Shown: one piece after another, positions 57,082-64,000 of the stretch
Position numbering within the stretch: position 1 is the stretch's first letter
Layout of the letters: every line of letters begins with the position of its first letter
Source: Roseobacter denitrificans OCh 114
GTDB lineage: Bacteria; Pseudomonadota; Alphaproteobacteria; Rhodobacterales; Rhodobacteraceae
Assembly (NCBI RefSeq): GCF_000014045.1
Contig: NC_008209.1
Span: 3,867,001-3,931,000, forward strand
Direction of reading: 5' to 3'
DNA: 64,000 nt
Translations under genes and position numbers: made by a program
Notes under the pieces: generated by a model
What the model saw: only the letters and a program-made list of their open reading frames with translations
The model's database searches: none
Told to the model about the DNA's origin: nothing

Positions 57082-59580
57082 TCAACCACACTTGGAATAG
57101 CCACAAGATCCGCAGGTCATGCAGCCCTCGATCATACGCAAGTCAAATTGGCCGCAGCTGCTGCATGCCTGCCCGCGGGACGTTTCCAGTCCGACAACGG
57201 CGGCTTTGGGGTCGGTCTTCAGGCCCAGCCCCTCGCCAGCGATGAACCCCGTCGCGATCATGTGCTGTTCGATCACGCCACCGATGGCCGCAAGAATCGA
57301 CGGGATGTATTTGCCCTGCATCCACGCGCCGCCGCGCGGATCGAACACCGCCTTGAGTTCCTCGACCACAAAGGACACATCCCCCCCGCGCCGGAATACC
57401 GCCGAAATCATCCGCGTCAGCGCGACGGTCCAGGCGAAATGCTCCATGTTCTTGGAGTTGATGAAAACCTCAAACGGCCTCCGGTGCCCGTTCAGCACGA
57501 TGTCGTTGATGGTAATGTAAAGCGCATGCTCGCTGTCGGGCCATTTCACTTTATAGGTATTGCCTTCCAACTCGCTTGGGCGGTCCAGCGGTTCGGACAT
57601 GTAGATCACATCGCCATGGGGTTGCTGCGGTTCGGCGTCCGAGGTTGTGATGACTTCTGGGGCCTTAGTCGTATCACCTGCGATGTCTGTGAAACTTACA
57701 CCAAGTACGTCCGCAATTTTCCTCAGTCTATCGACGGATGGCTCTTTGCCCTCTTTGATCACCCCATGAAGATACCCATGGCTCAGTTCTGCTTCCAGAG
57801 ACACTTGTCGCATCGTTTTTCCAGACTTTTCAATCAACCTAATGAGCGACGCTCTGTAGTCCGCATCTTGCTTACTCGGCTTCTCCTCCGACACACTCAA
57901 AACAGACCCGGTCACCGCATTGGGCCGATACGTCGTGCAGCCCTTACAGCCACTATCCCACGCCTCCATGTAAACGTCCTTGAACGCGTCGAACCCGATA
58001 TCCTCAGGACAGTTGATCGTCTTGGAAATCGACGAATCCACCCACTTCTGCGCCGCTGCCTGCATTTTGACATGCTCAAGCGGGGCCAGCGTCTGGGCGT
58101 TTACGAAATAGTCGGGCAATTCCTTGTCGCCGAATTTTTCGCGCCACAGCTGAACGGCGTAGTCAACAACCTCCTCTTCGGTCCGCGACCCATCTTTCTG
58201 GAGAACTTTCCGCGTATAGGCATAGGCAAAGACCGGCTCGATCCCGGAACTCACATTGCCCGCATAAAGCGAAATCGTACCCGTCGGTGCGATCGACGTG
58301 AGCAGAGCATTGCGAATGCCATGTTCACGCACCGCGTCGCGCACGTCTTCATCCATCGCCTGCATCGTGCCGGAGGCCAGATATTTATCCGCATCGAATA
58401 GAGGAAAAGCGCCCTTCTCCCGTGCCAAATCCACCGACGCCAGATACGCGGCGCGGGCGATACTGTGCAACCAGCGGTCGGTCTGACGCGCCGCCTCGTC
58501 TGACCCATAACGCAAGCCCATCATCAACAGTGCATCCGCCAGCCCGGTGACACCCAGCCCGATGCGGCGTTTGGCCTGCGCCTCGCGCGCCTGCGCCTCG
58601 AGTGGGAATTTCGACGCATCCACCACGTTATCCATCATGCGCACAGCGGTGGCCACCAGATCATCCAGCGCGGCCTCGTCCAGGGCGGCTGTGTCCTCGA
58701 ACGGATTGCTGACGAGCCGCGCGAGGTTGATTGAGCCAAGCAAACAGGCGCCATAGGGCGGCAAAGGCTGTTCACCGCACGGGTTGGTTGCCGCAATCGT
58801 CTCGCAGTAACTCAGATTGTTTGCCTGATTGATCCGGTCGATGAAGATCACGCCGGGTTCGGCATAGTCATAGGTCGCCTGCATGATCCGGTTCCACAGA
58901 TCGCGCGCCTGCACCGTGCGATAGACCTTGCCGTCAAAGACGAGATCCCACGGTCCGTCCGCCTTGACCGCCTCCATGAATGGATCTGTGATCAGCACCG
59001 ACATATTGAACATGCGCAACCGCGCGGGGTCTGATTTGGCGGCGATGAAATCCTCAACGTCCGGGTGGTCACAGCGCATGGTGGCCATCATCGCCCCCCG
59101 GCGCGACCCTGCCGACATGATCGTGCGGCACATCGCGTCCCAGACATCCATGAACGACAAGGGGCCAGAGGCATCCGCCGCAACGCCCTTCACGTCTGCA
59201 CCCTTGGGCCGAATGGTCGAGAAATCATAGCCGATCCCACCGCCCTGCTGCATTGTCAGCGCGGCCTCTTTCAGCATGTCGAAAATGCCGCCCATACTGT
59301 CGGGCACCGTGCCCATGACAAAACAGTTAAATAGCGTCACCGATCGCGCGGTGCCTGCCCCGGCCGTGATGCGCCCCGCGGGCAGATATTTGAAATCTTC
59401 CAAGGCGGCATAGAATTTCTCTTCCCAGACCTCGGGCGTCTTTTCCACCCGCGCAAGGTCGCGCGCGATGCGCCGCCATGTGTCCTCGACCGTGACATCA
59501 AGGGGTGCGCCATCTGCCGCCTTGAAGCGATACTTCATGTCCCAGATCTGTTCGGCGATGGGGGCGGCAAATCGGGTCAT
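57082..59580 (-). CDS. nrdJ: Vitamin B12-dependent (class II) ribonucleotide reductase with inserted helix-turn-helix domain
   Basis: An 832-residue class II reductase that makes deoxyribonucleotides using adenosylcobalamin. The N-terminal half carries FNCFVMGTVPDSMGG and the catalytic ATNPCGEQPLPPYGACLLGS (Cys and Glu of the thiyl site). The C-terminal CSSCGQFDLRM..CMTCGSCGYSKCG is the cysteine-rich tail. Between them, at about residues 571-632, lies an extra segment (YRASLIRLIEKSGKTMRQVS, then EPSVDRLRKIADVLGVSF) with clear XRE-type helix-turn-helix pattern, which explains a length about 75 residues above usual relatives. It lies downstream of DUF1489 in divergent orientation. Confidence 0.93.
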   Translation of the reverse strand: MTRFAAPIAEQIWDMKYRFKAADGAPLDVTVEDTWRRIARDLARVEKTPEVWEEKFYAALEDFKYLPAGRITAGAGTARSVTLFNCFVMGTVPDSMGGIFDMLKEAALTMQQGGGIGYDFSTIRPKGADVKGVAADASGPLSFMDVWDAMCRTIMSAGSRRGAMMATMRCDHPDVEDFIAAKSDPARLRMFNMSVLITDPFMEAVKADGPWDLVFDGKVYRTVQARDLWNRIMQATYDYAEPGVIFIDRINQANNLSYCETIAATNPCGEQPLPPYGACLLGSINLARLVSNPFEDTAALDEAALDDLVATAVRMMDNVVDASKFPLEAQAREAQAKRRIGLGVTGLADALLMMGLRYGSDEAARQTDRWLHSIARAAYLASVDLAREKGAFPLFDADKYLASGTMQAMDEDVRDAVREHGIRNALLTSIAPTGTISLYAGNVSSGIEPVFAYAYTRKVLQKDGSRTEEEVVDYAVQLWREKFGDKELPDYFVNAQTLAPLEHVKMQAAAQKWVDSSISKTINCPEDIGFDAFKDVYMEAWDSGCKGCTTYRPNAVTGSVLSVSEEKPSKQDADYRASLIRLIEKSGKTMRQVSLEAELSHGYLHGVIKEGKEPSVDRLRKIADVLGVSFTDIAGDTTKAPEVITTSDAEPQQPHGDVIYMSEPLDRPSELEGNTYKVKWPDSEHALYITINDIVLNGHRRPFEVFINSKNMEHFAWTVALTRMISAVFRRGGDVSFVVEELKAVFDPRGGAWMQGKYIPSILAAIGGVIEQHMIATGFIAGEGLGLKTDPKAAVVGLETSRGQACSSCGQFDLRMIEGCMTCGSCGYSKCG

Positions 59581-59862
59581 GGCGGACTCCTCGAAAAGAT
59601 AGCTGGCATGGCATTGGCATTTGCAGCCCTGTCCCTCTCGCCGTAACCTGAGATCGTGTTACAAGCCACTGGAAAAGGAGGGCTTTTGCGTAACGCAACG
59701 CCTCGTTTATGTCGTGACACCCCAAATAGGAGTGCAGGGCAACACATTACACTGAAACGCAAAGCAACCACAACACTTTGATCTTTGCCGTTAACACTCT
59801 ACCCTATATCGCGTGAGGCTGGGGATTCTGGGGGCAAACCCGTGGGTAAATCTGTGGATAAG

Positions 59863-60285
59863 ATGGTGAACCTGATCAAACTGTCCGTCGGGACGGAAAA
59901 CATTGAGGATCTGGCCGCGTGGCAAGCGACAAAACGCGCCCAGACGCCGGAGGGTCTGCCGCGTCACGTCACCCGCATGTGGCCCAAACGCGAGGCTGAA
60001 ATCGTGAATGGCGGCTCGATCTATTGGGTGATCAAAGGTGTGATTCAGTGCCGCCAGACCGTGCTGCGCCTTGATGAATACATGGGTCAGGACGGAATAA
60101 GACGTTGCGCCATCGTCCTTGATCCCACGATTATCCGCACCCAGACCAGCCTGAAACGCCCCTTTCAGGGCTGGCGCTATCTACCGGTTTGCGACGCGCC
60201 ACCGGACCTGCCCAAGGGGCGTGCCGCTGAGGAGCCTCTGCCTGTCGAGTTGAACCGCGCCTTAGCTGAAATCGGGGTTTTGTAA
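59863..60285 (+). CDS. DUF1489-family protein
   Basis: A 140-residue protein starting MVNLIKLSVGTENIEDLAAW, the characteristic N-terminus of this alphaproteobacterial family. The start at 59863 is chosen because family members begin here; the frame is open further upstream, without a better ribosome site. Contains YLPVCDAPPDLP near the C-terminus. Function unknown; frequently near nrdJ in related genomes, as here, where it is divergent. Confidence 0.85.
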   Translation: MVNLIKLSVGTENIEDLAAWQATKRAQTPEGLPRHVTRMWPKREAEIVNGGSIYWVIKGVIQCRQTVLRLDEYMGQDGIRRCAIVLDPTIIRTQTSLKRPFQGWRYLPVCDAPPDLPKGRAAEEPLPVELNRALAEIGVL

Positions 60286-60291
60286 CCGGCT

Positions 60292-60984
60292 CTATCCGCC
60301 GATCCTTTCGATCAATTGATCGGCGATCTGACGATCCTTTTTGTCAAATACGGCAGTTCTGCTGCGCCACAGCGTCGCCTGCGAGCGCAACACAGGACCA
60401 TCAGACAGAATCTTGAGGTGGTTGGCGCGCAGGGTCTCTCCGCTCGAAGTGATATCCGCGATTGCTTCGGCCGTTTCATTGGCCACCGTGCCCTCGGTCG
60501 CGCCCTGACTGTCAACCAGCGCATAATCCGCGACGCCGCCCTGCCGCAGATATTCGCGCACCAGTCGGTGATACTTCGTGGCGATGCGCAGTCGCATGCC
60601 GTGGGTGTGGCGAAACGCCGTGGCCACCGCATCCAGATCATCCAGCGTATCCACATCCACCCAGGCCTGCGGCACCGCAAGCACAAGGTCCGCAAACCCA
60701 AAGCCGAGTTCGCGCACCGGTTCGACCATCTGATCCCAGAGCGGCAGTTTCTCCTGCACCAGATCGGTGCCCGTAACGCCGAAATGTATCCGCCCGGCGG
60801 CCAGTTCACGCGGCATCTCCCCTGCGGACAGCAGGATCAACGCCACGCCCTCGATACCATCCACTGCCCCGGCGTATTCGCGATCCGACCCCGCCCGCGA
60901 CAGGGTGACACCATGCTGGCCGAACCAGTCAAAGGTCTTTTCCATCAACCGCCCTTTGGACGGGACACCCAGTTTCACGGTCAT
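60292..60984 (-). CDS. hisG: ATP phosphoribosyltransferase catalytic subunit, short form
   Basis: A 230-residue HisG of the short type that requires HisZ for activity and feedback control. It starts [20 protein letters not shown] and includes GVTGTDLVQEKLP. It catalyses the first step of histidine synthesis, joining PRPP and ATP. Its ATG overlaps the hisZ stop (ATGA) and it is last in hisS-hisZ-hisG. Confidence 0.95.
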   Translation of the reverse strand: MTVKLGVPSKGRLMEKTFDWFGQHGVTLSRAGSDREYAGAVDGIEGVALILLSAGEMPRELAAGRIHFGVTGTDLVQEKLPLWDQMVEPVRELGFGFADLVLAVPQAWVDVDTLDDLDAVATAFRHTHGMRLRIATKYHRLVREYLRQGGVADYALVDSQGATEGTVANETAEAIADITSSGETLRANHLKILSDGPVLRSQATLWRSRTAVFDKKDRQIADQLIERIGG

Positions 60985-62063
60985 GCGCCGCCCTCCAGCA
61001 TCAGCATCAGGTCGGGCCGGATGACCCCTCCGACGGCGGGGATTTCCGCGCCCTCGCCCAAACGACGGGTCAGCGCATCATAGCGCCCGCCTGTGGCCAC
61101 TGCGGGCAAATCGTGACGTTTCGGGTGGTAATAGCCAAAGACAAAACCGTCGTAGTATTCCATCGACGTACGCCCATAGCTCGCCTCGAACGGCAGCGCG
61201 TCGACGTCCACGCCACGTTTGGCCAGCGCCTCGGCGCGGTCGGACAACCGTGCAACCGCCTGTTCGATACTTGGCATATCCACAGCCAGATCGCGCAGCT
61301 GCTGCACGGCAAAGGGCATGGTTTCGCGCACATTGACCAGCGCATCCAGCAAGTCCACTTCGGTCTCGCTCAGGGGGGCGGTCGCGGCATCGGCATGCAG
61401 CAGGGCGATCCGCGCGTCGATCTCGCTCTGGCTGCGTTTGCCGATCAGGGGTGCATCCGGGGCAGCGGCGCGCCCTGCCAACAATTCCAACCGCTGTTTT
61501 GACGGCTTGATCCGACCGGCGTAGCGATCCAGCAGGCTGCGGAACCGGCGCGGGCGCCAGATGTGCCGCAAAAGCGCGGATTTCCGGGCGTCCGTCGTGC
61601 GCAGGCCCCGCACGGCAGCGGTCAGGATGCCGATATCCCCCGTCGCTGCGCGCAGGCGCAACGGAGAGAGCACAGTTTCAAACAGGCAAAACACCTCTGC
61701 ATCCGCAGCCGCCGGGTTTTCGCGGTCAAAGACCTCATAGCCGACCTGAAAATATTCATTCGCGCGCGACGGGTCGTGCTCCTGCCGGCGGAACACTTCG
61801 CCGGCATAGGTATAGCGCGCAGGTTCTGCCCCATGCGCCATGTGCATCTGGACCACGGGCACGGTAAAATCCGGGCGCAGCATCTGCTCGCCCCGCAGCG
61901 CATCGGATGTTACATAGGCCCGGGCGCGGATTTCCTCGCCGTAGAGATCAAGGAGCGCCTCGGCAGGTTGCAAAACAGGCGTCTCGATCCGCTGCGCCCC
62001 AGCCGCCTCAAAAGACGCACACAGGTCCGCCGCACGCGCCAGCGTCGCTGCACGCGTTGTCAT
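60981..62063 (-). CDS. hisZ: ATP phosphoribosyltransferase regulatory subunit
   Basis: A 360-residue paralogue of histidyl-tRNA synthetase without tRNA-charging function, acting with HisG. It has the class II synthetase core with [32 protein letters not shown] and the C-terminal [17 protein letters not shown]. The ATG overlaps the hisS stop (ATGA). Its presence explains the short HisG. Confidence 0.93.
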   Translation of the reverse strand: MTTRAATLARAADLCASFEAAGAQRIETPVLQPAEALLDLYGEEIRARAYVTSDALRGEQMLRPDFTVPVVQMHMAHGAEPARYTYAGEVFRRQEHDPSRANEYFQVGYEVFDRENPAAADAEVFCLFETVLSPLRLRAATGDIGILTAAVRGLRTTDARKSALLRHIWRPRRFRSLLDRYAGRIKPSKQRLELLAGRAAAPDAPLIGKRSQSEIDARIALLHADAATAPLSETEVDLLDALVNVRETMPFAVQQLRDLAVDMPSIEQAVARLSDRAEALAKRGVDVDALPFEASYGRTSMEYYDGFVFGYYHPKRHDLPAVATGGRYDALTRRLGEGAEIPAVGGVIRPDLMLMLEGGA

Positions 62064-63619
62064 TTTTCCAACCCGTGCTGCGCCAGAATTTCACGCACCT
62101 TTGCAACAAGCTCTGCGCGCGGCACCTCGAACTGGCTGGGGCGGTCCTTCCATTCCTCAAGCGTGGCGCTTTTGGCGATTTCGGCACCAAGGATCAGGTC
62201 CTTGATCTGCACCACGCCCTTTTCGTGCTCGTCGCCGCCCTCGATCACGGCGACGGGGCTGTTGCGCGTATCGGCATATTTGAGTTGATTGCCAAAGTTC
62301 TTGGGATTGCCCAGATAGACCTCCGCACGGATGCCCGCCTGCCGCAGTTCAGCGACCATCGCCTGATAATCCGCCATACGGTCGCGATCCATGACGGTGA
62401 CGACCACGGGACCTACGTCTGTGGTGTCCAAACGCCCCTTGGCGTGCAGAGCGGCCAGCAGCCGATCCACCCCGATGGACACGCCCGTCGCAGGCACTTC
62501 CTGCCCGGTAAAGCGTTTCACCAGATCATCATACCGCCCGCCCCCTGCGACGGACCCAAAGTTGCGCGTGCGGCCCTTGTCGTCTTGAATTTCGAAGGTG
62601 AGTTCCGCCTCATAGACCGGACCCGTGTAGTAGCCAAGGCCGCGCACGACAGAAGGGTCGATGACGATGCGGTCGGGGCCATAGGATCCTGCGGAAAGCA
62701 GCTCGGATATCTTTTCGAGTTCATCAACACCTTCCTTGCCAATTCTAGAACGCCCTACAATTTCTCTGAGGTTAATCAGAGTTTCTGAGTTTGTTCCGCC
62801 TTTTGCTTCCAGAAAGCTCATAACGACGTCGATCTGAGCCTTTGACAAATCGGCTCCAAATGTAAGGTCACCCGACTCATCTTTGCGTCCTGGCCCCAGC
62901 AAGGAACGAACACCCTCTTTCCCCAAGCGATCCAATTTATCGATAGTGCGTAAGACAATTCCAACCTTTGCCGCTGTCATCTTTTTACCAAGGTTTTCTG
63001 CCATTTCTTGAAAATGTTGTGACAGGCGCGGCTCGTCACCTAGCGCGCCGATTACCTCAAGCACCCCATTCAACACCTTTCGGTTGTTGATCCGCACCAC
63101 GTAGTCGCCGCGCTCGATCCCCACCGCCTCAAGGCAATCGCAGAGCATCGCGCAGATCTCGGCATCCGCTGCAACAGAAGACGCGCCGACCGTATCCGCA
63201 TCGCACTGATAAAACTGGCGGAACCGCCCCGGACCGGGCTTTTCGTTGCGCCAGACGGGGCCCATCGCATAGCGGCGGTAAGGTTTGGGCAGGTCGTTCT
63301 GGTGCTGGGCATAGACCCGCGCCAAGGGGGCCGTCAGATCATAGCGCAGGGCGAGCCAGTCGCCGGGCTTGTCCGCGTCCGCGTCTTCCTGCCAGGCGAA
63401 CACGCCCTCGTTGGGGCGGTCCACATCGGGCAGGAACTTGCCCAGAGCCTCAACCGTTTCCACGCCTGAACTTTCCAGCGCATCAAACCCATAACGATGA
63501 TAGACCCCGGCAATCCTTTGCAGCATCTCTGCGCGCTGGCTGACTTCGGCACCGAAATAGTCGCGAAAGCCCTTGGGCGTCTGCGCCTTGGGGCGGGGTG
63601 TCTTTTTGGGCTTGGCCAT
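62060..63619 (-). CDS. hisS: Histidyl-tRNA synthetase
   Basis: A 519-residue class II synthetase. Motif 2 is [22 protein letters not shown], motif 3 includes [17 protein letters not shown] [17 protein letters not shown], and the histidine A motif [11 protein letters not shown] is present. I chose the start at 63619 ([10 protein letters not shown]); an ATG at 63667 would add 16 unlikely residues. It is of the longer alphaproteobacterial type with an insertion at about residues 200-305, which is also lower in GC than the rest of the gene. First gene of hisS-hisZ-hisG. Confidence 0.95.
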   Translation of the reverse strand: MAKPKKTPRPKAQTPKGFRDYFGAEVSQRAEMLQRIAGVYHRYGFDALESSGVETVEALGKFLPDVDRPNEGVFAWQEDADADKPGDWLALRYDLTAPLARVYAQHQNDLPKPYRRYAMGPVWRNEKPGPGRFRQFYQCDADTVGASSVAADAEICAMLCDCLEAVGIERGDYVVRINNRKVLNGVLEVIGALGDEPRLSQHFQEMAENLGKKMTAAKVGIVLRTIDKLDRLGKEGVRSLLGPGRKDESGDLTFGADLSKAQIDVVMSFLEAKGGTNSETLINLREIVGRSRIGKEGVDELEKISELLSAGSYGPDRIVIDPSVVRGLGYYTGPVYEAELTFEIQDDKGRTRNFGSVAGGGRYDDLVKRFTGQEVPATGVSIGVDRLLAALHAKGRLDTTDVGPVVVTVMDRDRMADYQAMVAELRQAGIRAEVYLGNPKNFGNQLKYADTRNSPVAVIEGGDEHEKGVVQIKDLILGAEIAKSATLEEWKDRPSQFEVPRAELVAKVREILAQHGLEK

Positions 63620-63733
63620 GAGGGGTCCCTTTGGCTGGTCTGGTCGCGCGCGGTCTAGCGGATGCAACGGCTACAAACAAGATGGGCGCGCAGGCTCTTT
63701 ATCGCGCCGGGTGTGCATGCTAGGGGCTGGGGC

Positions 63734-63928
63734 ATGGAAAAGCTCGAAGAACAGATCGCCCATCTGACCCGCACCGTCGAAGACCTGTCCGACGTGGTTG
63801 CCCGGCAGGAAAGTGAAATCGCGGTGCTGACCCGTCGTGTTTTCATGCTGATGCAGCGGGAAGGCGAACGCGAGGCGCAAGGTTCCGGCAGCGTGGTTCT
63901 GGGTGATGAACGCCCGCCGCACTACTGA
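63734..63928 (+). CDS. slyX: SlyX-family protein
   Basis: A 64-residue coiled-coil protein starting MEKLEEQIAHLTRTVEDLSD and ending ERPPHY, a typical SlyX. The frame is open upstream to 63662 but the family begins at 63734. Divergent from hisS. Function unknown. Confidence 0.82.
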   Translation: MEKLEEQIAHLTRTVEDLSDVVARQESEIAVLTRRVFMLMQREGEREAQGSGSVVLGDERPPHY

Positions 63929-63969
63929 TCAGGACGCCTTGCGTCAGGCGATGCAAAGGCCAAACGCCG

Positions 63970-64000
63970 TCAGATTTCCTCGACCTCCAGCACGCCGGAG
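63970..64000 (-). CDS. C-terminal end of a gene entering from the right
   Basis: On the minus strand the frame ends SGVLEVEEI with TGA at 63970-63972 and runs off the window. Only nine or ten codons are visible, so it cannot be identified and may not be real. Confidence 0.35.
   Translation of the reverse strand, partial: SGVLEVEEI

Noticed and set aside
59581..59862. Cobalamin riboswitch or NrdR box controlling nrdJ
   Set aside because: No B12-box-like sequence and no good ACAC-WATAT-GTGT palindrome could be found upstream of nrdJ by eye.

Overview
The window is a chromosomal segment of an alphaproteobacterium, most likely a Rhodobacterales/Roseobacter-group marine bacterium. Grounds for this are the str and rif ribosomal/RNA-polymerase clusters lying side by side on one strand, a B12-dependent ribonucleotide reductase (NrdJ), a hisS-hisZ-hisG operon with the long alphaproteobacterial HisS, a DUF1489-type protein, and dense overlapping ATGA gene junctions. 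No database search was run; all family names rest on motifs, length and gene order.

Layout. (1) 1-17.3 kb, minus strand: conserved translation/transcription block tuf (5' part only), fusA, rpsG, rpsL, then a DMT-family exporter, rpoC, a small membrane protein, rpoB, rplL, rplJ, rplA, rplK, nusG, secE. Hairpins mark the rpoC end, the rplJ leader and the rplL-rpoB gap. (2) 17.4-25.3 kb, minus strand: a binding-protein-dependent ABC importer (binding protein, ATPase, fused double permease) followed within 8 bp by a PP2C-like phosphatase, then a separately promoted, translationally coupled set: a 785-residue membrane protein with a large periplasmic domain, a secreted six-cysteine microprotein with palindromic cysteine spacing, and a very short possible secreted peptide. 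(3) 25.9-29.1 kb: an RTX calcium-binding secreted protein, a periplasmic YceI-family protein, and a divergent ECF sigma/anti-sigma pair. (4) 29.4 to about 57 kb: a genomic island. It carries two Tn7-like transposition modules in the same orientation (tniQ-tnsC-tnsB-tnsA reading left to right, transcribed leftwards). Module 1 (29.8-35.4 kb) is decayed: tnsC has an in-frame amber stop and tnsB a frameshift. Module 2 (38.2-44.0 kb) is open throughout, but its TnsA has lost the expected catalytic lysine. A 53-bp end-like sequence is 50/53 identical beside both tniQ genes although the proteins are diverged. Cargo includes four small unknown genes between the modules (two of them broken), a type I restriction-modification operon headed by a small ORF, an unrecognised three-gene operon ending in a PD-(D/E)XK nuclease-like protein, and a two-gene AAA+ ATPase operon that may be island or backbone. 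(5) 57-64 kb: nrdJ with an embedded helix-turn-helix domain, a DUF1489 gene, hisG-hisZ-hisS, slyX, and the last codons of one more gene.

The likeliest sources of new biology are the paired Tn7-like modules with shared ends, the three-gene operon beside the restriction system, the coupled membrane protein/microprotein operon, and the DNA-binding-like domain inside NrdJ. No rRNA, intact tRNA or CRISPR array was found.
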